55,125 nt of DNA from NCBI GenBank assembly GCA_012960115.1, contig DUBX01000028.1:1-55125 (forward strand), in the 5' to 3' direction. Below, one piece after another: positions 1 to 8,808 of this stretch. Below the pieces are notes generated by a model, which saw only the letters and a list, made by a program, of their open reading frames with translations, did not search any database and was not told where the DNA came from. This DNA is from Porticoccaceae bacterium (GTDB lineage Bacteria > Pseudomonadota > Gammaproteobacteria > Pseudomonadales > Porticoccaceae). Every line of letters begins with the position of its first letter. Position 1 is the stretch's first letter. Position numbers and translations under genes: made by a program.

Positions 1-117
1 AAGAAGGTAATGATTGGGAGTTTGTTGAGTACACCACTAGTGATATTAATGAGCGTAATGATTATTCCTAAAGTCATGAAGAAAGATAAACTTAAGTTAT
101 TCTCAATAATAATATAG
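1..117 (+). CDS. C-terminal end of a hypothetical hydrophobic protein (partial)
   Basis: An open frame enters from the left edge and stops with TAG at 115-117, giving 38 residues. A hydrophobic stretch (SLLSTPLVILMSVMIIP) is followed by a lysine-rich tail, as at the end of a membrane protein. A strong terminator at 196-227 sits 80 bp after the stop, which supports a real gene end. The piece is too short to name a family. Confidence 0.4.
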   Translation, partial: KKVMIGSLLSTPLVILMSVMIIPKVMKKDKLKLFSIII

Positions 118-195
118 GTCGCCACTTTGAACCTCACGTATGGTTTCGATTGGCAGTTGGTTCCAATTTTTAACCACAAGCTCCACCAAAAAACA

Positions 196-227
196 AAATC
201 CCTCGTACGTAAGTGCGAGGGATTTTT
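196..227. terminator. Bidirectional Rho-independent terminator
   Basis: A 13-bp stem (196-208 with 213-225, one wobble/mismatch pair) closes a GTAA loop. On the plus strand a T tract follows. On the minus strand the stem is followed by TTTTGTTTTTT. It can therefore end both the partial plus-strand gene on the left and the minus-strand nitrate-assimilation operon that finishes with cobA. Confidence 0.85.
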
Positions 228-377
228 GGTTTTAGATACTATAATTTAGCGCCTTATTTTATGGCCTCATTTATGGGGCTGATAAGCTGGCTGTAGGGCC
301 AATGTGATTGCCGGGTATTTTCACTATCATCTGTTTGTATATCTAACGATACAGAAGTTACCTTGGTATTACTGCAG

Positions 378-1232
378 TCAAATAGCGTCTAGTATCGCCA
401 TTTTAGCGGGTGCTGCCTGGGTCGCAAGATCCGCAAGCTGCTGAGCATAGCCATTGGCTTTAACCACATCCCCCATAATTAATAAGGCTGGAGAGGGTAG
501 TGGATACTGCTCTAATTTATCGGCGATATCGCTAACGTTGCCTAGTAACACTTGCTGTTCGTCAACGGTTCCCTGAGCCACTACAGCAAAGGGCGTCTCG
601 GCTGCACAGCCACGCTCTAATAGGTTAGAGGTAATTTCACGCAGGTTGGACAGTCCCATATAAAACACCACGGTGCTGTTTTTCTGCAGTGCCAGATCCC
701 AGTTGATATATAACGTTCCCTCCTGGCGATGGCCTGTAATAAAGGTAACTGCATGGGCGTGATCACGGTGAGTTAGGGGGATTTGGGTGGCGGCGGCACA
801 GCCAATGGCCGCGGTGATGCCGGGCACAATATGACAGTAGATACCCTGTTTGTTGAGATGCTCGACTTCTTCACCACCGCGGCCGAAAATAAACGGATCA
901 CCACCTTTTAGGCGTACCACATTTTTGCCGCAGCGAGCCAGCATAGCCAGCAGTTCGCAAATCTCATCTTGGGGTAGGCTGTGCTGATCTTTCTTTTTAC
1001 CCACATAAATCAGGTCGCAATTGTCACGCGCATAGTCGAGCAGTGCGGGATTGGCCAGGCGGTCGTAGACAATGGCATCGGCTTCTTTTAACAGGCGTTG
1101 GGCTTTTACCGTAATCAGTTCTGGGTCGCCCGGTCCTGCACCCACCAGATAAACTTCGCCGATGGCGGGTTGGACGGTGAATTCTCCAATCTCTGGCTTA
1201 TTGGCAAATAGATTAACAATTTTACTGTTCAT
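378..1232 (-). CDS. cobA: Uroporphyrinogen-III C-methyltransferase (SUMT)
   Basis: Methylates uroporphyrinogen III twice with SAM to give precorrin-2, the first step towards siroheme, which NirB needs. The SAM-binding start VYLVGAGPGDPELIT lies at about residues 28-42 and the family signature VRLKGGDPFIFGRGGEE about 80 residues later. The 284 residues are about 25 more than a minimal SUMT, because of an N-terminal tail. Its ATG overlaps the nasA stop by 4 bp (ATGA), so it is probably translationally coupled as the last gene of the operon. The position after nasA matches the Pseudomonas order. It is a stand-alone SUMT, not a CysG fusion, so dehydrogenase and ferrochelatase functions must be encoded elsewhere. 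Confidence 0.95.
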   Translation of the reverse strand: MNSKIVNLFANKPEIGEFTVQPAIGEVYLVGAGPGDPELITVKAQRLLKEADAIVYDRLANPALLDYARDNCDLIYVGKKKDQHSLPQDEICELLAMLARCGKNVVRLKGGDPFIFGRGGEEVEHLNKQGIYCHIVPGITAAIGCAAATQIPLTHRDHAHAVTFITGHRQEGTLYINWDLALQKNSTVVFYMGLSNLREITSNLLERGCAAETPFAVVAQGTVDEQQVLLGNVSDIADKLEQYPLPSPALLIMGDVVKANGYAQQLADLATQAAPAKMAILDAI

Positions 1233-3940
1233 AATAGGTCCAGTTGTGCCGACGGTGCGGCGCTATCGAGTGAGGAAGTTAACGCAATAGTTAGTAGGCT
1301 ATTCAACTCAGGAATACAGGAGCCACAGTTAGTGCCGCATTTAAGTTGTTGGCCCAATGTTGCGGCAGAGTCTGCGCCGTCGGCGATGGCGGCAAGAATG
1401 GCTCGTTCGCTGACTTTGAAGCACGAGCAAATTAATTTGCCACCCGCAGTTGCGGTGCCCGATAACAGCGGCCAGTAAGTCTCGGCGACGGGCTGTGACA
1501 GTAGCCCGCTTATCCATAGGTTGTCGGGCAGTGCATTCTTGTCTTGATGGCTAAAGATCGCCAGCTCGATGCGCTGGTCGCTAAAGCAAATGAGGCGCTG
1601 GTCCGAATTGCTGCGATCGGCAAAATGTTCGTAGGCCTGCGCTGGACCCTGGTCGGCCAGGCGTTTGGCGGCGATAAAATCTTGCCAGTTAACGTTGGTT
1701 TCAACGGCTACCTGATAGACAAAACCCTGCCCGTCGGCGAGGGGCGCGGCGGTCCAATTTATAAATTGTGCACAGTCGAGTTTGCTTCGGCTCACCACAG
1801 TGGCCCAGACGGGCGCGTCTATTTTTACCAGGGCTGCGCGGCTGTATTTAGACTCTGGCTGACCGGAAACAGCATCGGTTATAGGCGCCACTAGGGCACC
1901 CACTCTGGCGCTGCTGGCGTACTGGTCATTCCAATGAATGGGCACAAAAAGTTGATTCTTTCCGATGCCTTTATCCACAACAGCTACAAGGTTAATGCTA
2001 CCGCCTTTGGTAGAGACCTGGGCAAGATCGCCGTCGATCAATCCAGTGGCGGCGGCTGTATCTGGGTGCAGCGCGACAAAGGGTTGGTCTATATGACTAA
2101 GCAATGTGCTGGTCCGCGCGGTGCGGGTCATCGTATGCCATTGGTCACGAATGCGCCCGGTGTTTAATGTCAGGGGGTAGTTATCACTGCGTGCCCCGCC
2201 TTGAGGCAGTTGTGGACTAATGGCAACAAAATTAGCTTTTCTGCTTGGCGTATTAAATAGGCCGTCTTCAAACAGTCGAGCAGTACCTTTAGGCTTGAGT
2301 GCGGTAACTGGCCATTGAATAGGCTCTAGTTGGTCGTATTGCTGCTCGGATAAATCACGTAGGCCTTCTATATTAAACAGTCTGCTACCGGTGTTTTTAA
2401 ATTGACTGAGTTGGGCATGTTCAATAAACACCTCTCTGGGCGTGTTGTAGGCAAAGGCATCATTAAAGCCCATGGCTTGTGCAACCTGCGACATTATCCA
2501 CCAGTCTGACTTGGCTTGGCCTGCTGGGTTAATCAGTGCACGCTGACGCGAAATACGGCGCTCGGAATTAGTAACCGTGCCGGACTTCTCGCCCCAACCA
2601 CTGGCAGGCAACAGTATATTGGCGGTGGCCGTGGTGTCGGTCTCGGCAATACAGTCAGAGACGATTACCGTGTCGCAATTTTGCAGAGCGGCTCTTACAC
2701 GATCTGCATTGGGCATGCTAACCACTGGGTTGGTGCCCATAATCCAGATGGCCTTAATACTGCCGTCTGCAACGGCATCAAATAGATCAACGGCTTTTAG
2801 GCCGGGCTTTTGGCTGAGGCTGTCGGTATTCCAGAACTCACTAACAGTGGCGATATTTTCTGGGCTGTAATCCATATGGGCGGCCAACATATTGGCCAGA
2901 CCACCCACTTCACGACCGCCCATGGCGTTGGGTTGGCCGGTAATTGAGAACGGCCCCATACCGACTTTGCCGATGCGACCTGTCGCCAAGTGGCAGTTAA
3001 TAATGGCATTACATTTGTCGGTACCTGTGGCGGACTGATTAATACCCATGGAATAGAAACTAATGGTTTTTTCAGTCTCGGCAAACCACTGATAAAAGGT
3101 CTGTAAGTCCTGTGCGCTAACAGCAATCTTTTGGGCAAGCTCAGTGGAGGCTAATGCCTTGGCTTCGGCCATTGCTGCTTCAAAGCCTTGGGTATGCTGT
3201 GCAATGTAATCCTGATTGAGATTGCCGCTCTGTTCCAGATAGGCAAGTAGGCCGCTAAATACAAAGGCGTCTGCGCCGGGGGCAATGGCCAGATGCAGGT
3301 CGGCCAGATCACAGGTAGCGGTGCGACGCGGGTCGATAACCACCACGCGCATGGCGGGATTATTAGCTTTGGCGTCGGAAATTCTGCGGTATAGAACTGG
3401 GTGAGTCCAGGCTGCATTAGATCCGGTAAGTACCAGCAGATCACATTGTTCGAGGTCTTCGTAGTTGCAGGGCACGGCATCGGCACCAAAGGCGCGTTTG
3501 TAGCCGGCCACTGCTGACGACATGCAGAGTCTTGAATTGGTGTCTACATGGCTGGTGCCAATAAATCCTTTAGCCAGTTTATTGGCGACATAGTAGTCTT
3601 CGGTTAGTAGCTGGCCAGACAGATAAAAGGCGATGGCGTCGGGACCATATTGGTCGCGAATCTTGCTCAATTTGTTTGCCACTGTCGTGATGGCGGTTGG
3701 CCAGTCGACAATTGTCCCTTCAATGCTTGGTTGCAGTAACCGCCCGTGGTTGCCCATGGTTTCATGCAGCGCACTGCCTTTGACGCAGAGTTTTCCAAAG
3801 TTTGCCGGATGCTGCTGATCGCCGGTAACGCTCACCAGCTGATCTTTTTCAATAGTTGCACTGACGCCACAGCCGACCCCGCAGTAAGGGCAGGTGGTTT
3901 TTATGCTACTGTCAGTACTGGCAATTAGATCTGGGTTCAT
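1229..3940 (-). CDS. nasA: Assimilatory nitrate reductase, catalytic subunit
   Basis: Cytoplasmic molybdopterin enzyme that reduces nitrate to nitrite. A [4Fe-4S] site of C17, C20 and C24 (CPYCGVGC), with a further cysteine in GKLCVKG, opens the protein. The molybdopterin oxidoreductase core follows, with the C-terminal dinucleotide-binding domain containing TGRIRDQWHTMTRT. The last about 60 residues form a BFD-like [2Fe-2S] domain (CSCFKVSE...CGTNCGSC). The 903-residue length fits NasA/NasC proteins carrying this extra domain. There is no Tat signal, which agrees with a cytoplasmic enzyme. The gene lies 10 bp after nirD and overlaps cobA by 4 bp, so it belongs to the nirB-nirD-nasA-cobA transcript. 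Confidence 0.95.
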   Translation of the reverse strand: MNPDLIASTDSSIKTTCPYCGVGCGVSATIEKDQLVSVTGDQQHPANFGKLCVKGSALHETMGNHGRLLQPSIEGTIVDWPTAITTVANKLSKIRDQYGPDAIAFYLSGQLLTEDYYVANKLAKGFIGTSHVDTNSRLCMSSAVAGYKRAFGADAVPCNYEDLEQCDLLVLTGSNAAWTHPVLYRRISDAKANNPAMRVVVIDPRRTATCDLADLHLAIAPGADAFVFSGLLAYLEQSGNLNQDYIAQHTQGFEAAMAEAKALASTELAQKIAVSAQDLQTFYQWFAETEKTISFYSMGINQSATGTDKCNAIINCHLATGRIGKVGMGPFSITGQPNAMGGREVGGLANMLAAHMDYSPENIATVSEFWNTDSLSQKPGLKAVDLFDAVADGSIKAIWIMGTNPVVSMPNADRVRAALQNCDTVIVSDCIAETDTTATANILLPASGWGEKSGTVTNSERRISRQRALINPAGQAKSDWWIMSQVAQAMGFNDAFAYNTPREVFIEHAQLSQFKNTGSRLFNIEGLRDLSEQQYDQLEPIQWPVTALKPKGTARLFEDGLFNTPSRKANFVAISPQLPQGGARSDNYPLTLNTGRIRDQWHTMTRTARTSTLLSHIDQPFVALHPDTAAATGLIDGDLAQVSTKGGSINLVAVVDKGIGKNQLFVPIHWNDQYASSARVGALVAPITDAVSGQPESKYSRAALVKIDAPVWATVVSRSKLDCAQFINWTAAPLADGQGFVYQVAVETNVNWQDFIAAKRLADQGPAQAYEHFADRSNSDQRLICFSDQRIELAIFSHQDKNALPDNLWISGLLSQPVAETYWPLLSGTATAGGKLICSCFKVSERAILAAIADGADSAATLGQQLKCGTNCGSCIPELNSLLTIALTSSLDSAAPSAQLDLL

Positions 3941-3950
3941 GGCTAAACTT

Positions 3951-4295
3951 TCACTGTTTCAGTAGCACATGGTCGGCGACAAGCTCGACGGCATAGACGG
4001 GTACTGAGATATCACTGTTGTCGAGGCACTCACCGGTGACCAAATCAAAATGCTGTTTGTACAATGGTGATGCAACAATCAGGCGGCCGCCGATATCGCC
4101 GACTATGCCGCGCGACAGTACATTGGCTTTGCCGATTGGGTCCCAGTTGCCGATGGCATAAACGCAGGGGCTTTCATTGGGCAGATAAAAAAGGGCCACT
4201 TGCTGGCCGGTGACGTCTGCGCAGATTCCGGAGTTGGGAATCAAATCGCTGTGGCGGCAGATGGTGACGGCCTGATCTTTTAGAGTGCTGGTCAT
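3951..4295 (-). CDS. nirD: Nitrite reductase [NAD(P)H] small subunit
   Basis: A 114-residue Rieske-fold protein that partners NirB in reducing nitrite to ammonium. It has the NirD-type core (VALFYLPNESPCVYAIGNWD, GGRLIVASPLYKQHFDL) but no CxH...CxxH cluster ligands, as is normal for NirD. The gene is 10 bp downstream of nirB and 10 bp upstream of nasA. Length and motifs match the family. Confidence 0.95.
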   Translation of the reverse strand: MTSTLKDQAVTICRHSDLIPNSGICADVTGQQVALFYLPNESPCVYAIGNWDPIGKANVLSRGIVGDIGGRLIVASPLYKQHFDLVTGECLDNSDISVPVYAVELVADHVLLKQ

Positions 4296-4305
4296 GGGTA
4301 ATTTC

Positions 4306-6837
4306 CTAAGCTGGCGTGGCTAAAATTTGTTGGCGTTCTTCCTCAGTGGCCGGACGTGGCTGACCACGTTCTTCAACAAAGATAATATCTCTGTCTTCGG
4401 CTTCAGAATTTACAAACTGGCGGAAGCGTTTTAGTTTTTCTGGATTTTCAATGGTGGTTTTCCATTCGCATTGGTAGCTGCCTACAACCGCGTTCATCTG
4501 CGATTCTAGGTCGTCGCAGATACCCAGCGAGTCTTCAATAACAACCTGCTTTAGATAGTCCAGACCACCTTCAAGATTGCCCATCCACACAGAGGTGCGC
4601 TGCAGACGGTCGGCGGTACGCACATAGAACATGAGGAAGCGGTCGATGTATTTGATCAGGGTTTCGTCGTCGAGATCGGTGGCAAATAATTCTGCGTGGC
4701 GCGGCTTCATGCCACCATTGCCACCCACATATAGGTTCCAACCATTTTCGGTAGCGATAATGCCAAAGTCTTTAGACTGAGCTTCGGCGCACTCGCGAGT
4801 ACAGCCAGACACGCCAGATTTTAATTTATGCGGCGAGCGCAGGCCTTTGTAGCGATTTTCAACATACAGCGCCATGGCGACACTGTCTTGTACGCCGTAT
4901 CTGCACCAGGTGCTGCCGACACAGGATTTAACCGTGCGCAGTGCTTTGCCGTACGCATGGCCAGTTTCAAAGCCGGCTTCGATCAGCTCTTGCCAGATGG
5001 CTGGAAGATGCTGCACCCGAGCACCAAATAGGTCGATACGCTGACCTCCGGTGATCTTGGTGTAGAGCTTGTATTTTTTTGCTACCTGACCCAAAACAAT
5101 TAATTTGTCCGGGGTGATTTCGCCACCAGCAATACGGGGTACTACTGAGTAGGTGCCGTTCTTTTGCATATTGGCGAGGAAGGTATCGTTGGTGTCTTGC
5201 AGACCTACATGTTTGTCGTCCAGTACGTAGTCATTCCACAATGAGGCTAGAATCGAACCGGCGGTGGGTTTGCAGATATCACAGCCGCGGCCAGTGCCAT
5301 GTTTTTCCAGCAGTTCATCGAAGCTTTTGATGGTTTCCACTTTGATAATATGGAACATCTCTTGGCGAGTGTAGTTAAAGTGCTCACACATGGCCTTGTT
5401 AACTTCCAAACCCCGGGCGGCCATTTCATCGTCGACAATATTCTTTAATAAGGCCGCACATCCACCACAGCCACTGCTGGCAGCAGTTGCAGATTTTACT
5501 TCGCCCAGTGAGCAAGAGCCGGCATCCATGGCATTGACAATGTCGCCTTTGCTGACGTTATGGCATGAGCAGATGGTGGCAGTCATAGGTAGGGCCGCAG
5601 CGCCGAGCGCTGGCGCACCACCCACATTGGTGGGCAGAATCAGGGTTTCTGGATCAGCCGGCAAATCAATGCCATTTAAAAAATATTGCAGCAAGGTGTC
5701 GTATTCAGAGCAGTCGCCGACCAATACCGCGCCAAGTAATTTTTTACCGTCGGCGCTGACAATCAGGCGCTTGTAGACGTCGACACGCTCGTCGCTAAAG
5801 GTGTAAGCGATCGAGCCTTCTGCTTTGCCGTGGGCGTCGCCAATCGAACCTACGTCGACGCCGAGCAATTTAAGTTTGGTGCTCATATCGGCGCCTTGGA
5901 AGGAAACTTTGTCGCTTCCCAGCTGGCTAACTGCCGCTTCGGCCATGCGATAGCCTGGTGCTACCAAGCCATAGATTCTGCCGCCAAATAATGCGCATTC
6001 ACCAATGGCAAAAATATCTGAGTCGCTGGTTTTACAATGATAGTCAATTTCAATTCCGCCGCGGTCGCCAACGGTTAACCCGCAGTCGCGCGCTAGTTGG
6101 TCGTAGGGGCGAATGCCAGCCGAGAACACAATCATATCTGTGGCCAGAGAGCCGCCGTCGGCAAAGCGCATTACTACGCGGCCTTCACCGTCGCTGTTTT
6201 CTTCGATAACCTGGGTGGCCTTGCTGGTATGTACTTTTACTCCCAGTGCTTCAATTTTTCGGCGTAGCATGCCGCTGCCGCCTGCATCTAACTGCACGCC
6301 CATAAGGCCTGGCGCAAATTCCACAACATGGGTTTCAAGGCCAAGATTTTGCACTGCGTTGGCAGCCTCAAGTCCCAGTAGTCCACCACCGACAACAACC
6401 CCAACCTTGCCGTTATTGGCTTGGACTTGAATCATGCCCAGATCATCAATTGTGCGATAGACCACGCAGGGTGGCAGGTCATTGCCTTTGACTGGAGGCA
6501 CAAAAGGATAGGACCCAGTGGCTAATACCAGCTTGTCGTAGCAATATTCTTGTCCGTTTTCGGTGATGACCTTTTTATTGTCGCGGTCTATGCGCGCCAC
6601 CATATCGCCAAAGTGCGCATCAACACCAATTTCACGGTAGTGCTCTCTGGTGGTGAGGGCTAGATCTTCGGGCGCGCGCCCGGCAAAGTACTCAGAGAGA
6701 TGCACGCGGTCATAGGCGGGACGGGTTTCACCGCCAATTACGGTGATATGTGCGTCTACCGCCGAGGCAGTTAGCTGCTCAACATAGTGGTGCCCCACCA
6801 TACCGTTTCCCACAACAATAACGTTTACTTTTGGCAT
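4306..6837 (-). CDS. nirB: Nitrite reductase [NAD(P)H] large subunit
   Basis: Cytoplasmic siroheme enzyme that reduces nitrite to ammonium with six electrons from NAD(P)H. The N-terminal FAD/NAD pyridine nucleotide oxidoreductase domain starts with VNVIVVGNGMVGHHYVEQL and has a second Rossmann motif VGVVVGGGLLGLEAAN. A BFD-like [2Fe-2S] segment (CSCHNVSKGD...SGCGGC) follows. The C-terminal half is the sulfite/nitrite reductase module, with siroheme/[4Fe-4S] ligands in SCVGSTWCRYG and SGCTRECAEA. The 843 residues are typical. A purine-rich AGAGAGAGAG tract just before the ATG serves as ribosome-binding site. It is the first gene after the sigma-54 promoter at 6935-6951. Confidence 0.96.
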   Translation of the reverse strand: MPKVNVIVVGNGMVGHHYVEQLTASAVDAHITVIGGETRPAYDRVHLSEYFAGRAPEDLALTTREHYREIGVDAHFGDMVARIDRDNKKVITENGQEYCYDKLVLATGSYPFVPPVKGNDLPPCVVYRTIDDLGMIQVQANNGKVGVVVGGGLLGLEAANAVQNLGLETHVVEFAPGLMGVQLDAGGSGMLRRKIEALGVKVHTSKATQVIEENSDGEGRVVMRFADGGSLATDMIVFSAGIRPYDQLARDCGLTVGDRGGIEIDYHCKTSDSDIFAIGECALFGGRIYGLVAPGYRMAEAAVSQLGSDKVSFQGADMSTKLKLLGVDVGSIGDAHGKAEGSIAYTFSDERVDVYKRLIVSADGKKLLGAVLVGDCSEYDTLLQYFLNGIDLPADPETLILPTNVGGAPALGAAALPMTATICSCHNVSKGDIVNAMDAGSCSLGEVKSATAASSGCGGCAALLKNIVDDEMAARGLEVNKAMCEHFNYTRQEMFHIIKVETIKSFDELLEKHGTGRGCDICKPTAGSILASLWNDYVLDDKHVGLQDTNDTFLANMQKNGTYSVVPRIAGGEITPDKLIVLGQVAKKYKLYTKITGGQRIDLFGARVQHLPAIWQELIEAGFETGHAYGKALRTVKSCVGSTWCRYGVQDSVAMALYVENRYKGLRSPHKLKSGVSGCTRECAEAQSKDFGIIATENGWNLYVGGNGGMKPRHAELFATDLDDETLIKYIDRFLMFYVRTADRLQRTSVWMGNLEGGLDYLKQVVIEDSLGICDDLESQMNAVVGSYQCEWKTTIENPEKLKRFRQFVNSEAEDRDIIFVEERGQPRPATEEERQQILATPA

Positions 6838-6934
6838 CTACTCTCTCTCTCTAATTACCTGGTTCACAGGTCTATCTAGTGATTGCCTGATGGGGTATTC
6901 AGTTGTACCCATAAGACAGCGTGTATCACACCCA

Positions 6935-6951
6935 AAGCAAAGATCGTGCCA
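6935..6951 (-). promoter_or_regulatory. Sigma-54 (RpoN) promoter of nirB-nirD-nasA-cobA
   Basis: Read on the minus strand the sequence is TGGCACGATCTTTGCTT, an essentially perfect match to TGGCACG-N4-TTGCW. The -24 GG is at 6950-6949 and the -12 GC at 6938-6937, so transcription should start near 6926, about 90 nt before the nirB ATG. An NtrC-type site lies about 100 bp upstream. Sigma-54/NtrC control of nas genes is well known; its use here is inferred from sequence. Confidence 0.88.
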
Positions 6952-7015
6952 GCTAAAAATTCAAGCTAAAAATCATAGGCTTAGAGAACAAAAATAGTTA
7001 TTGGATATCTTGAGA

Positions 7016-7030
7016 GCACCAAAATGGTGC
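7016..7030. promoter_or_regulatory. NtrC-type enhancer site
   Basis: GCACCAAAATGGTGC fits the NtrC consensus GCACC-N5-GGTGC in every fixed base. It is centred about 97 bp upstream of the predicted start of the sigma-54 promoter at 6935-6951, the usual enhancer distance. It sits in the gap just after the phosphatase/kinase gene. It is also a short hairpin, but no T tract follows on the minus strand, so a terminator is a poorer explanation. Confidence 0.82.
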
Positions 7031-7053
7031 TTTATTCGATGGCAGACTCATTT

Positions 7054-8799
7054 TCAGGCGCGAAATAGCAGGGCAGCTAGCACAACGAGGTTTGAGAGAA
7101 CTAACAGTCCGGCAATAATTTTCCAAAAAATAACTGGATTGTGATCTTTTAAATGTAGCTGTGCTTGACCCTGAAAATTATTGTTCGGTTTCTTTAAATC
7201 AGTGATAAATTCGGAAAGAGCTGGGTAGCGCTGCGTCGAGTCAAAATTCAAGGCGCGGCGAATCGCTAGGTCCATCCATACTGGAACCAGAGGATTGTGT
7301 TCATAGCAAGGTGTATAACGCAATCGGCTGAGGTCTTTGGGTGTTTGAGCCGTTCGATAAGCGCTGCCATAGGGGAGTTTCCCACTCAGCAACTTATAAT
7401 AAAGTACTGCCAGGGAAAACTGGTCACTGCGCGGTGAGGCGGCATCACCCAGAAGATACTCCGGTGCGCAATAATCGCGGGTGCCCAACTGCAGATTTCT
7501 TTCCACCCCAGTATCTATTTCGTTAATACCGGCGATATAGGCGGAACCAAAGTCGATAATTTTCACGCCAGCATGGGTGTATAAAATATTGTCTGGCTTG
7601 ATGTCTTGGTGCAGCGTGTCTTTCCGGTGAAAAGCCCTTAATCCGGCGGCGACCTGTGTGATGATATTTCGCGCATCAACCACCGACAGACGGGTACGCT
7701 CTTTCAGCAACTGCCCCAATGTCGGACCGGGAATATATTCGGTAAGGTAATACAAAAACTTTCGCTGCTGAGAAGGCTTGATAACCCTGGCCACGTTGGC
7801 ATTCTGTATTCGCAAGCCAATCCACTCTTCGAGAACAAACTGTTCCAAATGCAACGGGTCATCCTGATAGTTTACTGATAGTGCTTTTAGTACTGCCTCA
7901 GTTCCATCTGTGACACTTTCCACCTGGTACACTTCGCTGCGGCTGGAGGCATGCAGCTCCTTAATAACTTTCCAGCCATCAAGTATTTGCCCCGGTTCTA
8001 GGGGAGGGACAAAGGGCAAGTTGGATAACTGCGCTAGTACGTCCTGCCGCTCTGTTTTGCCCGGGTTTTGCACACAAACAATTTGTGCGCTGACGTTGTC
8101 CTCACTCCCAGCGTCAACAGCGGCACCGGCAATGAGCTTGCAGGTTTTATCGTGATCAACGCTCTCTTTTAGCAGCTTTTTTAATTGGTGATACCCTAAC
8201 CAGTCGTGTACGCCGTCGGTCGTCAATAAGAATCGGTCACCTGGCTGAACATCCAAATGATGAAAATCAATATCCAAACTGGTGTCGATGCCCAGCGCAC
8301 GACTGAGGTAGTGCCTTCCGTTTCCCGCGGGACTGGAGTGATCCCGAGTAATCTGTTCCAGATCGTCACCACGCAACCGGTAAATACGGCTATCGCCAAC
8401 ATGAAAAATATAGGCGCTGGCAGATTTTAAAATCAGCGCACTAAAGGTGGTGATGTAACCGTCTTCAGCATGAATATATTGTTGCCCGAGGCTGTACAGC
8501 CATCGATTAAGCGCGATCAGAACTTTAAGTCCAGAGGTCTGCACGGACCAGCTGTCGTGGGTGGAGTAGTAATCAGAGAGAAACGACGTCACCGCTGTTT
8601 CACTGGCTTCTCGACCACCCTCGGCCGTGCTAACACCATCAGCGATCACCGTCACAGCACCCTTGGTAACCAGTGCGAAACCCTCTGGCACCCGAATACC
8701 CACCGCGTCTTCGTTCTGCGGCCTGGCACCGGCGGATGTGTACTGACCCACCTGTATTAACAGTTGTTGTTTTAAATGGTCAAGTATTATGGCAGTCAT
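7054..8799 (-). CDS. PP2C-type phosphatase / Ser-Thr protein kinase fusion, membrane anchored
   Basis: A 581-residue two-domain signalling protein. Residues about 15-243 are a PP2C phosphatase with metal-binding acidic motifs (QNED ending at D31, ADG at D54, TTDG at D195, GSEDN at D234). Residues about 272-535 form a protein kinase with K305, catalytic loop HQDIKPDN (D399, N404) and DFG (D416). HQD replaces the usual HRD. A single hydrophobic segment near residues 558-579 anchors it with both domains in the cytoplasm. The same fusion sits between the nitrate transporter and nirB in Pseudomonas, but its target there is, to my knowledge, not settled. It starts 9 bp after the transporter stop, with AAGG as ribosome-binding site. 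Confidence 0.9.
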   Translation of the reverse strand: MTAIILDHLKQQLLIQVGQYTSAGARPQNEDAVGIRVPEGFALVTKGAVTVIADGVSTAEGGREASETAVTSFLSDYYSTHDSWSVQTSGLKVLIALNRWLYSLGQQYIHAEDGYITTFSALILKSASAYIFHVGDSRIYRLRGDDLEQITRDHSSPAGNGRHYLSRALGIDTSLDIDFHHLDVQPGDRFLLTTDGVHDWLGYHQLKKLLKESVDHDKTCKLIAGAAVDAGSEDNVSAQIVCVQNPGKTERQDVLAQLSNLPFVPPLEPGQILDGWKVIKELHASSRSEVYQVESVTDGTEAVLKALSVNYQDDPLHLEQFVLEEWIGLRIQNANVARVIKPSQQRKFLYYLTEYIPGPTLGQLLKERTRLSVVDARNIITQVAAGLRAFHRKDTLHQDIKPDNILYTHAGVKIIDFGSAYIAGINEIDTGVERNLQLGTRDYCAPEYLLGDAASPRSDQFSLAVLYYKLLSGKLPYGSAYRTAQTPKDLSRLRYTPCYEHNPLVPVWMDLAIRRALNFDSTQRYPALSEFITDLKKPNNNFQGQAQLHLKDHNPVIFWKIIAGLLVLSNLVVLAALLFRA

Positions 8800-8808
8800 G
8801 TCTAGACC

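Noticed and set aside
5390..5776. 128-codon plus-strand frame opposite nirB
   Set aside because: Lies wholly inside the well-supported nirB gene in antisense; residue pattern (runs of S, A, P) is typical of a shadow.
6838..6926. Small hairpins in the nirB leader (GGGTA...TACCC; ACCTG...CAGGT) as a NasT/NasR antitermination leader
   Set aside because: Loops do not show the ANTAR hexaloop pattern and no terminator with a U tract follows before the ATG.
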